Below the pieces are notes generated by a model. It was not told the origin of the DNA. It searched no databases and saw nothing but the letters and a program-made list of their open reading frames with translations. The position numbers and the translations under genes were made by a program. A stretch of DNA of 64,000 bases from Tardiphaga alba (GTDB taxonomy: Bacteria; Pseudomonadota; Alphaproteobacteria; Rhizobiales; Xanthobacteraceae). This document shows positions 53,248 through 64,000 of this stretch, piece by piece; within the stretch, counting starts at the first letter, position 1; each line of letters opens with the position of its first letter. The stretch covers positions 3,303,001 to 3,367,000 of the forward strand of contig NZ_CP036498.1 in the NCBI RefSeq assembly GCF_018279705.1, read 5' to 3'.

Positions 53248-53985
53248 ATGAAGAAGTTCCTGCTGGGCACCGCTGCCCTCCTCGCGATGGGCGCTTCGGC
53301 TTCGGCCGCTGACCTCGCCGCTCGTCCCTACACCAAGGCTCCGGCTTACGTCGCTGCCCCGATCTACAACTGGACCGGCTTCTACATCGGCGGTCACGTC
53401 GGTGGCGCCTTCAACGGCAACAACGGCTTCGGCGGCACCACCGACAACTCGGATGGTCGCTTCCTCGGCGGTGTGCAGATCGGCGCTGACTACCAGTTCG
53501 CTCCGAACTGGGTGATCGGTGTTGAAGGTCAGTACAGCTGGCTCGGCAACAACAACACGAACGTTGCTTTCCAGCCCGCTCCTCCGGCGACCTTCTCGAC
53601 CTACAACCTGAACCAGAAGGCTATCGCCTCGGTGACCGGCCGTCTCGGCTACACCTGGGGTCCCGCACTGCTCTACGTGAAGGGCGGCTGGGCTTATCAG
53701 GACGTCAGCGAAACCCTGGTGGCTGGCGTTGCCGGCGCTCCGATCGCATTCGACGGCGGCACCAAGAAGAACGGCTACACCGTTGGCGCCGGTCTCGAAT
53801 ACCTGTTCACCCAGAACTGGTCGGGCAAGGTTGAATACCAGTACTACGATTTCGGCAGCACCACCCTGCAGCCGGCTGTCACTGGTCTCGGCACCGCCGT
53901 TTCGTCCAAGAACGACACCCACACCGTCAAGGCCGGCCTGAACTACCGTTTCAACTGGGGCGGCCCGGTTGTCGCGAAGTACTAA
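53248..53985 (+). CDS. Omp25/Omp31-like outer-membrane beta-barrel protein, copy 1
   Basis: 245 residues; signal peptide MKKFLLGTAALLAMGASASA, mature start ADLAARPYTKAPAY. Eight-stranded porin-like barrel with WTGFYIGGHVGG, alternating strands, and a C-terminal aromatic end (NYRFNWGGPVVAKY). A family of major surface proteins in Rhizobiales. GGGGAG precedes ATG 53248. High use of preferred codons suggests strong expression. Followed by its own terminator and by a paralogue. Confidence 0.88.
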   Translation: MKKFLLGTAALLAMGASASAADLAARPYTKAPAYVAAPIYNWTGFYIGGHVGGAFNGNNGFGGTTDNSDGRFLGGVQIGADYQFAPNWVIGVEGQYSWLGNNNTNVAFQPAPPATFSTYNLNQKAIASVTGRLGYTWGPALLYVKGGWAYQDVSETLVAGVAGAPIAFDGGTKKNGYTVGAGLEYLFTQNWSGKVEYQYYDFGSTTLQPAVTGLGTAVSSKNDTHTVKAGLNYRFNWGGPVVAKY

Positions 53986-54021
53986 GTTTCGCGCCTGATT
54001 TCAGGCTCAGACTTGCGGAAC

Positions 54022-54046
54022 GGCCGGCGGAAACGCCGGCCTTTTT
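54022..54046 (+). terminator. terminator of porin copy 1
   Basis: GGCCGGCG (54022-54029), loop GAAA, CGCCGGCC (54034-54041), T5. Confidence 0.85.
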
Positions 54047-54201
54047 GTTTTGCGAATAGAGCCCCTCGCAACAAGAGTGCCCTGGGGTGTGCGACATGAA
54101 TATTCGCGCAACTAGTGCGTTTGTTTTTCGTCGTTGCACCAAAGGCACAGCCAAACTCAATGAATCTCGCTAAGGTTGCATTGTCATTTGGGAGCTACGC
54201 C

Positions 54202-54969
54202 ATGAAGAACATCCTTCTTGCGACTGTTGCGATCAGCACATTGGGTACCATGACAGCTGCTTCGGCAGCGGATCTGGCCGCAAGGCCCTACACCAAAGCA
54301 CCACCGATGATCGCCGCAGTCTATGACTGGAGCGGCTTTTACATCGGCGCCAATGGCGGCTGGGGCACGACCCGCAAATGCTGGGACTTGAACAATCTCG
54401 TCGGCATACCCGTCGCGCCCGCGCTCGGCGAAGGCTGCCATGACGCGAACGGCGGCACGGTCGGCGGCCAGATCGGCTATCGCTGGCAGTCCAGCGCATG
54501 GGTGTTCGGCCTCGAGGCGCAGGGCAACTGGGCCGACTTCAAGGGCTCCAATACAAGCCTGCAACTGCTCTCCACCAACGAGTCGAAGGTGGATGCGTTC
54601 GGGCTTTTTACCGGCCAGCTGGGCTATGCTTGGAACAACACGCTGCTCTATGTGAAGGGCGGCGCCGGCGTCACCTCCGACAAATACACCGGCTACACTC
54701 TGGCCGGCGCAGCCTTCGACGGCGGCCGCGAAACCCGCTGGGGCGGAACGGTTGGCGTTGGCCTCGAGTATGGCTTTACGCCGAACTGGTCATTTGGCGT
54801 CGAATACAACCATATATTTCTTGGCGACCGAGATGTCGGCCTGACCTCCACTGGCCTCCTGTTTGCGGCTGGCACACCGAGCCGTACCGAACGCATCAGC
54901 CAGGACGTCGATATCGTTACCGCCCGCATCAACTACCGCTTCGGCGGTCCCGTGGTTGCAAGATACTAG
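54202..54969 (+). CDS. Omp25/Omp31-like outer-membrane beta-barrel protein, copy 2
   Basis: 255 residues; signal peptide MKNILLATVAISTLGTMTAASA, mature start ADLAARPYTKAPPM nearly identical to copy 1, then SGFYIGANGGWG and a barrel ending INYRFGGPVVARY. The loops differ and carry two cysteines (KCWDLNN, GEGCHDANG) absent from copy 1. Codon use is less biased than in copy 1, suggesting lower expression. Own promoter gap and terminator. Confidence 0.88.
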   Translation: MKNILLATVAISTLGTMTAASAADLAARPYTKAPPMIAAVYDWSGFYIGANGGWGTTRKCWDLNNLVGIPVAPALGEGCHDANGGTVGGQIGYRWQSSAWVFGLEAQGNWADFKGSNTSLQLLSTNESKVDAFGLFTGQLGYAWNNTLLYVKGGAGVTSDKYTGYTLAGAAFDGGRETRWGGTVGVGLEYGFTPNWSFGVEYNHIFLGDRDVGLTSTGLLFAAGTPSRTERISQDVDIVTARINYRFGGPVVARY

Positions 54970-55002
54970 CTTGATCGTTTATTTCGACTCCAGAACAACT
55001 CA

Positions 55003-55025
55003 GCCCGGCTTCGTGCCGGGCTTTT
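55003..55025 (+). terminator. terminator of porin copy 2
   Basis: GCCCGGC (55003-55009), loop TTCGT, GCCGGGC (55015-55021), T4. Confidence 0.8.
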
Positions 55026-55159
55026 CTCCGTCGCGATGAAAGAGCGTTCGAGCCAAAAGAGCGCAGCGCCCCGTGCCCTTCGTGGGTTGCCGCGGCGGCG
55101 CAACCACTCCGCCAACAAACCGTTGAAAGGTTGATGCGGAGCACTGGAAATCCCTTCCC

Positions 55160-55174
55160 GTTCTTCCTATGTTC
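55160..55174. promoter_or_regulatory. LexA (SOS) box upstream of uvrA
   Basis: GTTC-TTCCTAT-GTTC, an exact GTTC-N7-GTTC match, 89 bases upstream of the uvrA ATG. Confidence 0.8.
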
Positions 55175-55263
55175 CGAGCAAAGCCAATTGGCGTTCGATC
55201 CCGGTCTGGCCGGCGGTCTTCGCCCGGATGTGGCGCGCCTCACGCGCCGGGGAATTGCCCGCT

Positions 55264-58248
<2,985 letters not shown>

Positions 58249-58278
58249 ACGTCCGCAAGCGCGGCGCGAGGGGCGATT

Positions 58279-58611
58279 CTACTTTGCAAGCTCCACGATC
58301 ATATCGCCGCGCTTCAATGCTTTAAGCAATTTGGACATCGATTGCAGGACGGCAGCAATCAATGCACCGTTGCCAGTGTTACCGACACGGATCCAAACAA
58401 TGGAGGGTCCATTGCGTCGTGCCGCGCGAAGCAAAGTGAAATCACGATCCTTGGTCACCAACGTTGCGGACGCCGTGATCGCCTGATCCCATATCGCCGC
58501 GTCTGTGGCGGCAAGCATGTTTAGATCGGCCACATGTATTGCGTCATGCCCTTCGGCTCGCAAAGCGTCGGCCAGTGCTGGTGGAAACTGAGCATCCACC
58601 AGGAAGCGCAT
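58279..58611 (-). CDS. DUF5615 PIN-like toxin
   Basis: 110 residues; a VapC-like PIN nuclease fold is suggested by MRFLVDAQFPPALADAL (Asp6), the HDAIHVADL stretch and the TKDRDF pair (Asp55, Asp57). Such proteins are toxins paired with DUF433 antitoxins. The antitoxin gene is directly upstream, ending three bases before this start. Confidence 0.82.
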   Translation of the reverse strand: MRFLVDAQFPPALADALRAEGHDAIHVADLNMLAATDAAIWDQAITASATLVTKDRDFTLLRAARRNGPSIVWIRVGNTGNGALIAAVLQSMSKLLKALKRGDMIVELAK

Positions 58612-58613
58612 GA

Positions 58614-58841
58614 TTATTCCGCCGCGATGATGGATCGATCGGCGAGACTGGCAGCAAATGCCAATGCAGCGTCGATGTCCGGACTTTCAAGATAGGGATA
58701 GTCAGCCAGAATTTGCTCGCGCGTTTCTCCGGCAGCGAGAAGCGATAAAATATCAGCGACGGTGACCCGTAGACCGCGGATGCAGGGCCTTCCGTGCATG
58801 CGCTCGGGATCAATCGTGATCCGCTCCAGCAAATCTGACAT
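58614..58841 (-). CDS. DUF433 antitoxin
   Basis: 75 residues with the DUF433 core ERITIDPERMHGRPCIRGLR and VADILSLLAAGETREQIL, a winged-helix-like DNA-binding antitoxin. It starts the two-gene operon with the DUF5615 toxin. Confidence 0.85.
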   Translation of the reverse strand: MSDLLERITIDPERMHGRPCIRGLRVTVADILSLLAAGETREQILADYPYLESPDIDAALAFAASLADRSIIAAE

Positions 58842-58943
58842 TTTACACCTCTTAGGTGAGTTTATCAGCCAATTGACAAAATGTCATTGGCGACCTGCGT
58901 ACCAATGCTACCGGGCACATCCCCTCATAACGATCTCGTCGCA

Positions 58944-59525
58944 CTATCCACCAACCCTTTCGGGATGCTTGCGTGCGTAGCGCGTCCAAAATCCGAACAG
59001 TCCGCCGTCAATTTCCTGCAAGTCCCACATTTTCTTCGTCAGTGGCAGCATCAGTCGTTCGAGTTCGGAATTTCCGTACCACGCCACGAAGTCCTCGAAG
59101 TCTCGTGAGCAGCGTATGCCGATCTCATCCCAGAATGGCAGCACCCGCCGATAGGCCTCGCCGAAGAGCCCAGCATGGTCGTGCGCACCAAGTTCGCCGA
59201 GCGCCCATAGCGTCATGTCGCAATAGCCGCGATGGTGCCAGTTGGCGAAGTGCCAGCCAAGATTATCCAGCGTCAGGCTCACGTCGAGTTGGTAGACCGC
59301 CGCCATCGCACGGAGGCCAACGGGGATTTGCGAAATCCGGTTCAAAAACAGGTCGAGATCGTCGCCCTCTTCCGGGCCGAGGCGCTCCGTCAGTTCAGCT
59401 GCCAACAGCTTGAACAGCGCGTTGTCGTCGAAGCAAACCTCGATCTGTTCCGCACGCAGAGGCACTGTGTGTTTCTCCGACGCTGACGAGCCAGCGTAGC
59501 GGAGATCAGGCGTCGCGCAATCCAT
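58944..59525 (-). CDS. hypothetical protein, DMP19-like in part
   Basis: 193 residues, soluble and acidic. The central region (DNLGWHFANWHHRGYCDMTL then LGELGAHDHAGLF) resembles the DMP19/DUF4375 pattern in which a 'nGG/hhrG' turn precedes an 'AL..iGA' helix, but the match is loose. Start uncertain: ATG at 59525 or a GTG around 59465. No operon partner. Confidence 0.55.
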   Translation of the reverse strand: MDCATPDLRYAGSSASEKHTVPLRAEQIEVCFDDNALFKLLAAELTERLGPEEGDDLDLFLNRISQIPVGLRAMAAVYQLDVSLTLDNLGWHFANWHHRGYCDMTLWALGELGAHDHAGLFGEAYRRVLPFWDEIGIRCSRDFEDFVAWYGNSELERLMLPLTKKMWDLQEIDGGLFGFWTRYARKHPERVGG

Positions 59526-59692
59526 TTACGCAAAAGAGTGGTCGGCGGACACCGTGCATCCTTTCGCCGCGTCCCTTCGACTTGCTGTCGTCCCCCAATC
59601 CGGTCATCCTGCTCTCAGCGGGCGGCCTCGATTCCACCGCCTTTTCATGACCAGTTGCACGGCGAACCTCCCTCGCCGCTTTTTCCAGTGAC

Positions 59693-60328
59693 ATGCCGTA
59701 TAAACTCGCCATTTTTGACATGGATGGAACGCTGTCTGACAGCTTTCCGTGGTTTCTCAGCGTCATCAATGCCGTGGCTGACAAGCACAAGTTTCAGCGT
59801 GTCACCAAGGATCGCGTCGAGGACATGCGGAGCGTCGGCGCCAATGAGCTGATCCGTATGCTCGGCGTCGCGCGGTGGCGCATTCCGCTGATCGCGCGCG
59901 ACATGCGCAAGATGAAAGCGGAGCAGATCGATCGCATCGCGCTGTTTCCCGGCGTCGATCGCATGTTCGATGAGCTGAAGGCGCGAGGTGTGACCATTGC
60001 CGTGGTCTCCTCCGACACCGAGGACAATGTGCGCGCCGTGCTCGACCAGCTCGAGGACCAGGTGTCTTATTTCGCCTGCGCCGCCGGCCTGTTCGGCAAG
60101 ACCGCGAAATTCCAGCGCATCCTCGATCTGACCGGCATTTCGGTGGACGATACGCTGTCCATCGGTGACGAGATCCGCGACATCGAAGCCGCCCGCGAGG
60201 CTGGCGTCGATTTCGGTGCGGTGTCATGGGGCTATACAAGCGCCGCGGCGCTCAATGCACGCGCGCCGACTTTCATGTTCTCGCGGATGGACGACGTCAC
60301 TGTCGCCTTGACGTCGCCGCGGGGCTGA
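59693..60328 (+). CDS. HAD-family hydrolase (phosphoglycolate phosphatase-like)
   Basis: 211 residues. All four HAD motifs are seen: IFDMDGTLSDS (motif I), VVSSDT (II), a lysine in GKTAKFQRIL (III) and SIGDEIRDIEAA (IV). Probably a small-molecule phosphatase; the nearest style is Gph-like. The substrate is not predictable. Start fits the motif I position. Confidence 0.88.
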   Translation: MPYKLAIFDMDGTLSDSFPWFLSVINAVADKHKFQRVTKDRVEDMRSVGANELIRMLGVARWRIPLIARDMRKMKAEQIDRIALFPGVDRMFDELKARGVTIAVVSSDTEDNVRAVLDQLEDQVSYFACAAGLFGKTAKFQRILDLTGISVDDTLSIGDEIRDIEAAREAGVDFGAVSWGYTSAAALNARAPTFMFSRMDDVTVALTSPRG

Positions 60329-60409
60329 TCATCACCCAGCCGCATTGCCCGCGGATGCGAGGATGCTTACGTTTTCGATCACGCATCTATCATTGATTGG
60401 GACGCCATC

Positions 60410-60700
60410 ATGACCGACACCCTCACCGCCTCCGCCGTACGCGACAACAAGAGCGCCAACCGCTTCGAGCTGCCTGTGGATGGCAGCATCGCCTTTGCCA
60501 ATTATCGCACGGCCGGCGATCGCGTGATCATCACGCATACGGAGACGCCGCCGGCTTTGCGTGGTCGCGGTATCGCATCGGAGCTGGTCAAAGGCGCCCT
60601 GGGATTGATCCGGGCGGATGGAAACAAGGTCGTGGCTGGATGCAGTTTTGTAGTCGATTATCTCGAGCAGCATCCTGAATACGCGGATATCAAGGGCTGA
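60410..60700 (+). CDS. short GNAT-type N-acetyltransferase (YjdJ/GTL3-like)
   Basis: 96 residues, about half the length of a standard GNAT. Acetyl-CoA-binding motif seen as PALRGRGIASELVKGAL, followed by VAGCSFVVDYLEQHPEY, a hallmark of the small GCN5-like group. The substrate is unknown. Confidence 0.85.
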   Translation: MTDTLTASAVRDNKSANRFELPVDGSIAFANYRTAGDRVIITHTETPPALRGRGIASELVKGALGLIRADGNKVVAGCSFVVDYLEQHPEYADIKG

Positions 60701-60716
60701 CCGACAAACACAGTCC

Positions 60717-60821
60717 GTCATTGCGAGCCCAAAGAATTGGCGAAGCCAATTCTTTGGGCGAAGCAATCCAGCCTTTGCTTGTTGCCCTGGATTGCTTCGT
60801 CGCTATGCTCCTCGCAATGAC
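60717..60821. repeat. REP/BIME-like palindromic element
   Basis: Outer arms GTCATTGCGAG (60717-60727) and CTCGCAATGAC (60811-60821); middle arms GAAGCAATCCAG (60760-60771) and CTGGATTGCTTC (60787-60798); an inner hairpin CCCAAAGAATTGGC/GCCAATTCTTTGGG (60728-60758). This 'GTCATTGCGAG...GAAGCAATCCAG' sequence type is widespread between genes in alphaproteobacterial genomes. Confidence 0.8.
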
Positions 60822-60844
60822 GTCTGGAGACTTGGCGTCCTTGC

Positions 60845-61636
60845 TCAGACAATCTTGATCGACATATCCGGCAGGCCCTGCAGCTTGCACAGCAGCACAT
60901 CGCCTTTCACCACCGGACCGACATTCTCCGGCGTGCCGGAATAGATGATATCACCGGCCTTCAGTTCGAACGCTTCCGACAGTTTCGAGATCTGCTCGGC
61001 GACGCTCCAGATCATCTTGTCGAGATCCGAGCTCTGCTTCACGGCACCATTCACCGCCAGCGAGATCGGTCCCTTCGCCATGTGCCCTGTCTTGCTCACC
61101 GGATGCAGCGGACCGATCACCGCACCATGATCAAAACTCTTGCCGATCTCCCACGGCTTCTTCTCGTCTCCCATCGCACGCTGAAGATCCCGACGCGTCA
61201 TGTCGAGGCCGAGAGCGTAGCCATAGACGTGATCGAGCGCTTTATCGACCGGGATATTGGTGCCTCCGGATTTCAGCGCAGCAACGAGCTCAACCTCATA
61301 GTGATAGTTCTTGGTCAGTGACGGATAAGGGTGATCAGCCACCTCGCCGGTCTTCACGTTCTGGATCGCATCGGTCGGCTTCTGGAAGAAGAACGGTGGC
61401 TCGCGCGTGGGGTCGGATCCCATCTCGCGCGAATGCGCTGCGTAGTTGCGGCCGATGCAATAGATACGCCGGACCGGAAAGACATCGGTTTCGCCAACGA
61501 TGGGGATCGTGATGGCATCGACCTTGAAGATGCTTTTGGGGCCGGCCTGTGCCTGCGCGGCCTCTCCGCCCATGGCACTTGCGGTCAGCGCGACAGCACC
61601 GCCGGCGACGAGTGTCCGACGATCAATCAGATCCAT
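60845..61636 (-). CDS. fumarylacetoacetate hydrolase-family protein with a Tat-like N-terminus
   Basis: 263 residues. The FAH catalytic core is seen in IYCIGRNYAAHSREMG, the metal ligands in YHYEVELVAAL, LGLDMTRRDLQ, KSFDHGAVIGP and DIIYSGTPENVGPV. Members hydrolyse or decarboxylate 2-oxo acids. Unusually it opens DRRTLVAGGAVALTASA with an AQA-type end near residue 31, a twin-arginine-like leader, while most FAH proteins are cytoplasmic. ATG at 61636 is taken. Upstream on the same strand is DUF3597, separated by a terminator. Confidence 0.88.
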   Translation of the reverse strand: MDLIDRRTLVAGGAVALTASAMGGEAAQAQAGPKSIFKVDAITIPIVGETDVFPVRRIYCIGRNYAAHSREMGSDPTREPPFFFQKPTDAIQNVKTGEVADHPYPSLTKNYHYEVELVAALKSGGTNIPVDKALDHVYGYALGLDMTRRDLQRAMGDEKKPWEIGKSFDHGAVIGPLHPVSKTGHMAKGPISLAVNGAVKQSSDLDKMIWSVAEQISKLSEAFELKAGDIIYSGTPENVGPVVKGDVLLCKLQGLPDMSIKIV

Positions 61637-61695
61637 GATAGCCTCCCTTATCCGCTCTTGGATGAGCGGTTCTGGTCTGCTGGCATACCACAACA

Positions 61696-61722
61696 AAAAG
61701 GCCCGCGCGAGCGCGGGCCTTT
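61696..61722 (-). terminator. rho-independent terminator of the DUF3597 gene
   Basis: AAAGGCCCGCGC and GCGCGGGCCTTT form a nearly perfect stem; on the minus strand five Ts follow. It lies between the DUF3597 stop and the FAH gene. Confidence 0.8.
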
Positions 61723-61744
61723 CGTTTCGCGAGAGAGCGAAGAG

Positions 61745-62122
61745 TTACTTGAGATCGTCCGGCAGCTTGCCGCCATTGGCCGCGAGTTTGGTCATTACCT
61801 GCTTGTGCAGCCAGATATTCATGCTGGCACTGTCGCTGGTGTCACCAGTATAGCCGAGTTCCTTGGCCAGCTCCTTGCGCGCGCTGAGGCTGCTGTCGAT
61901 GTCCAGCGCCTTCATCAGATCGACAATGGAGGTGCGCCATTCCAGCTTCTCGCCCTTGGCCTTCACAGCGGCATCGAGAATTGGCGCCACGTCCACGGTC
62001 GCCGCCGGTGCCGCGCCTCCGGCCGGGGCCGCCGCACCGCCAGCGGCGGGGGCAGCGCCGGGAGCTGCAGCGCTGGCGCTGCTGCCGAAAATCGCGCCCA
62101 TGATCTTTCCAAAAATGCTCAT
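61745..62122 (-). CDS. DUF3597 family protein
   Basis: 125 residues: a short hydrophobic opening (MSIFGKIMGAIFGSSAS), an Ala/Pro/Gly-rich linker, then the conserved domain (VAPILDAAVKAKGEKLEWRT, SIVDLMKALDIDSS, ARKELAKELGYTGDT). It resembles the single-domain LysM-less relatives of YjbJ-like stress proteins only in style; the function is unknown. ATG at 62122 is chosen by the domain layout. Confidence 0.83.
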   Translation of the reverse strand: MSIFGKIMGAIFGSSASAAAPGAAPAAGGAAAPAGGAAPAATVDVAPILDAAVKAKGEKLEWRTSIVDLMKALDIDSSLSARKELAKELGYTGDTSDSASMNIWLHKQVMTKLAANGGKLPDDLK

Positions 62123-62492
62123 TTTGTCGCTCCCAATAACTATGATGATGGCTGCAAGAATTGCCGCAAGACATGACCGGCGAATGACCGCCGGATAGCA
62201 GTATGTCCCCGCTGCCCACCGCTGCCAATGCGGCAACGGCGACAAGCAAATAGACTCGCTCAAACTCCGCTCCAATTGCGGCGAAACGCCGACTGCACTG
62301 CACCCCAGGCGCACGCGCTGCACCCTCACCCAAGCGTGAGAGCGGCAATGCGCATCGCGCGCTAGGATGATGCCACAGGTCGCGGCAAGTCAGTTCTTTC
62401 TGAAAGCGCGTCTGACTTCGTCGTGATGGTTTCCGAGCGGCTCCCGCGCCTGGCGCGCGTGATGATGCCGCGTGCAAATGGGAGCAACGACC

Positions 62493-63395
62493 ATGGCCTC
62501 TTCTTATACTGGCAATACCACCGACCTCGTCCGTCTCGACGATGTCCGCACGGCGCCCCGCGTCTACGCCATCACGCCCTCGGATCTCGCCGATGCCCTG
62601 CGGCTCGGCTGGGAGGATTTCAAGGCGGTGCCGAGCCACGCCATCATGCTGTGCCTGATCTATCCCGCGATCGGCATCGTGCTGGCGCGCACGGTGCTCG
62701 GCTATTCGATCCTGCCGCTGCTGTTTCCCCTCGCGGCAGGTTTCGCACTGCTCGGGCCGTTCGCAGCCATCGGCCTCTATGAACTCAGCCGCCGCCGCGA
62801 GACGGGCGAGGATGCATCGGCCTGGCATGCGCTTGACGTGACGCGTTCGCCGTCCTTCGGCGCCATGCTTGCACTCGGCCTCGCATTGCTGGTGCTGTTC
62901 CTGACCTGGATCGCCACGGCGCAGGCGATCTACGTTTCCACTTTCGGCAATGCCCCCGCCTCGGAAATTCCGAGCTTCCTGTCGCAAGTGCTGACGACAT
63001 CGCAAGGCTGGCAGCTCATCTTCGTCGGCTGCGGCACCGGTCTGATGTTCGCGCTTGTCGCCTTGGGCGTCAGCGCCGTGTCATTTCCGCTAATGCTCGA
63101 TCGCCATGCGAGCGTGATGGACGCCGTGACCACATCGCTGCGCGTGGTCGCGCGCAATCCGGCGACGATGGCCATATGGGGCGTCATCGTGGCCGCCCTG
63201 CTTGTGCTGGGCTCGCTGCCCTTCTTCCTTGGACTCGCCGTCGTGATCCCGCTGCTCGGTCACGCCACCTGGCGTCTCTATCGCATGGTGGTCGAGCGCA
63301 ATCCGAATCCGCCGATCCTGCCGGAGCGCAGCACGACCAGGCGACACGCAGCCGATTTCCCGGTTTCACTGTTCAAGGGACGTCGTGAAACCTGA
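62493..63395 (+). CDS. DUF2189 family integral membrane protein
   Basis: 300 residues with about six membrane helices. Family opening: ITPSDLADALRLGWEDFKAV and the HAIMLCLIYPAIGIVLARTV stretch; later FAALGLYELSRRRE-like and the DAVTTSLRVVARNPATM region. Start at ATG 62493 (GGAG nine bases upstream); upstream in-frame ATG 62478 and GTG 62472 are also open. Function unknown. Confidence 0.83.
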   Translation: MASSYTGNTTDLVRLDDVRTAPRVYAITPSDLADALRLGWEDFKAVPSHAIMLCLIYPAIGIVLARTVLGYSILPLLFPLAAGFALLGPFAAIGLYELSRRRETGEDASAWHALDVTRSPSFGAMLALGLALLVLFLTWIATAQAIYVSTFGNAPASEIPSFLSQVLTTSQGWQLIFVGCGTGLMFALVALGVSAVSFPLMLDRHASVMDAVTTSLRVVARNPATMAIWGVIVAALLVLGSLPFFLGLAVVIPLLGHATWRLYRMVVERNPNPPILPERSTTRRHAADFPVSLFKGRRET

Positions 63396-64000
63396 AAGGC
63401 TGTACGCCTGCTTCCGCGCCCGCCGATTCCCGGGCGGGCGCCGGTGGTTCCAGCCCGCGACATGGTTCAGTCTTTGCGACCAACACACGCATGACGCGGT
63501 AACCGCCGCACAAGAAAACTTAAGAGAGAAGGGAAAGACACCGGTTGTCGAAGAACAAAGCAGGAAATTGTTAGACTACGACGAACGGATTTGACGCAAA
63601 TCCATGCTTCAAGATGTCGATGACTGATGTGAATTACGATTCATATCCATATGAACATGCGATTCGCGCATGCCTGAACCTAGGCTGCTTAACGTCCGAC
63701 ACCCTGCCAACAGCTTCGCGCCGCCATCGTGCCATCGCGTCGCCATGCGTTGTAGAACCCCTTTAAAAACGTCGTTTAATCGACTAACTAACCTCTCCGG
63801 TATTGGCTTCGGTGTCCGGATACGCACCCTGCCCGAACGGACGCCAATCGACGGCGAAAGGTTAATCACTTCTTGCCAGAGGCATGCATAAATCGCTTAG
63901 CTGCACCGCAACATCTGAACTGCTGCATCGCGAAGCGGTCATCTATATTCACTTCAACGGCGAGACACTCCCAAGAGATGAATCGCTAGATTGAAGGAGA
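63396..64000. other. 605-base region to the window end
   Basis: No convincing gene. It is less GC-rich than its surroundings. It holds a dyad, TTCATAT-CC-ATATGAA (63640-63655), and ends with GAAGGAGA at 63993-64000, a ribosome-binding site for a gene that should start just past the edge. Confidence 0.5.

Noticed and set aside
63609..63869. 86-codon frame on the minus strand near the window end
   Set aside because: No ribosome site, no domain, and it covers the likely regulatory region of the next gene.

Overview
The window is 64 kb of GC-rich (roughly 60%) chromosomal DNA from an alphaproteobacterium of the Bradyrhizobium/Rhodopseudomonas/Tardiphaga group (family Nitrobacteraceae). I infer this from the housekeeping genes and their order (glmU-glmS, queA-tgt, coaD with two cyclophilins, gyrA, ssb, uvrA), from an ndv-type beta-glucan locus like that of Bradyrhizobium, from GTTC-N7-GTTC SOS boxes, and from BrnA-type antitoxins and Omp25/31-like porins. 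It is mostly ordinary chromosome. I see no insertion sequence, prophage, CRISPR array or rRNA operon, and only one tRNA gene (Lys-TTT).

Layout. 1-2.4 kb: a small accessory operon (TetR-type regulator cut by the window edge, short-chain dehydrogenase, PmtA-like methyltransferase, secreted ricin-fold lectin). 2.7-8.2 kb: DUF502 membrane protein, BrnT/BrnA toxin-antitoxin, and glmS and glmU for UDP-GlcNAc synthesis. 8.3-15.3 kb: a SPOR-like envelope protein and a cyclic beta-glucan locus (NdvC-like GH17 protein, NdvD-like exported protein, NdvB-like GH17+GT2 synthase). 15.4-20.6 kb: tRNA-Lys, formyltransferase-like protein, two small exported proteins, a DMT exporter, a frameshifted orthocaspase, an orphan BrnA and a zinc ribbon. 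20.7-28.3 kb: a CoA-transferase and tamA/tamB. 28.9-37.4 kb: a molybdenum-enzyme island (iorA/iorB-like oxidoreductase, mog, an unusual triheme cytochrome, a TorD-like chaperone and a TorA/DorA-type reductase). 37.5-41.8 kb: tgt, queA, two cyclophilins and coaD. 42-48 kb: small exported and membrane proteins, a LysR/isochorismatase pair, a frameshifted LLM oxidoreductase and a KefB/C antiporter. 48-58 kb: gyrA, DUF2306, DUF1127, ssb, two tandem porins and uvrA. 58-63.4 kb: a DUF433/PIN toxin-antitoxin, HAD, GNAT, a FAH-family protein with a Tat-like leader, DUF3597 and DUF2189.

The most interesting part is the molybdenum island. Its cytochrome (32571-34211) joins a di-heme cytochrome of the kind that serves periplasmic dehydrogenases to the monoheme C-terminal domain of TorC, the part that hands electrons to TorA. 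It lacks the tetraheme NapC/TorC quinol-oxidising half. With IorA/IorB upstream and TorD/TorA downstream, the set could be a periplasmic circuit in which one molybdoenzyme oxidises a substrate and another reduces an S- or N-oxide, joined directly by a fused cytochrome. This is inference from gene order and domain composition.

Other points: a Tgt lacking all four zinc ligands; a probable AUU start codon in the ndvC-like gene; two LexA boxes serving ssb and uvrA, which are now separated by two porin genes; and a terminator with no gene in front of it before the DUF1127 gene. Four apparent -1 frameshifts in three otherwise well-preserved genes can all be placed in GGGG or CCCC runs that would need a fifth base, which points to sequence error rather than gene decay.
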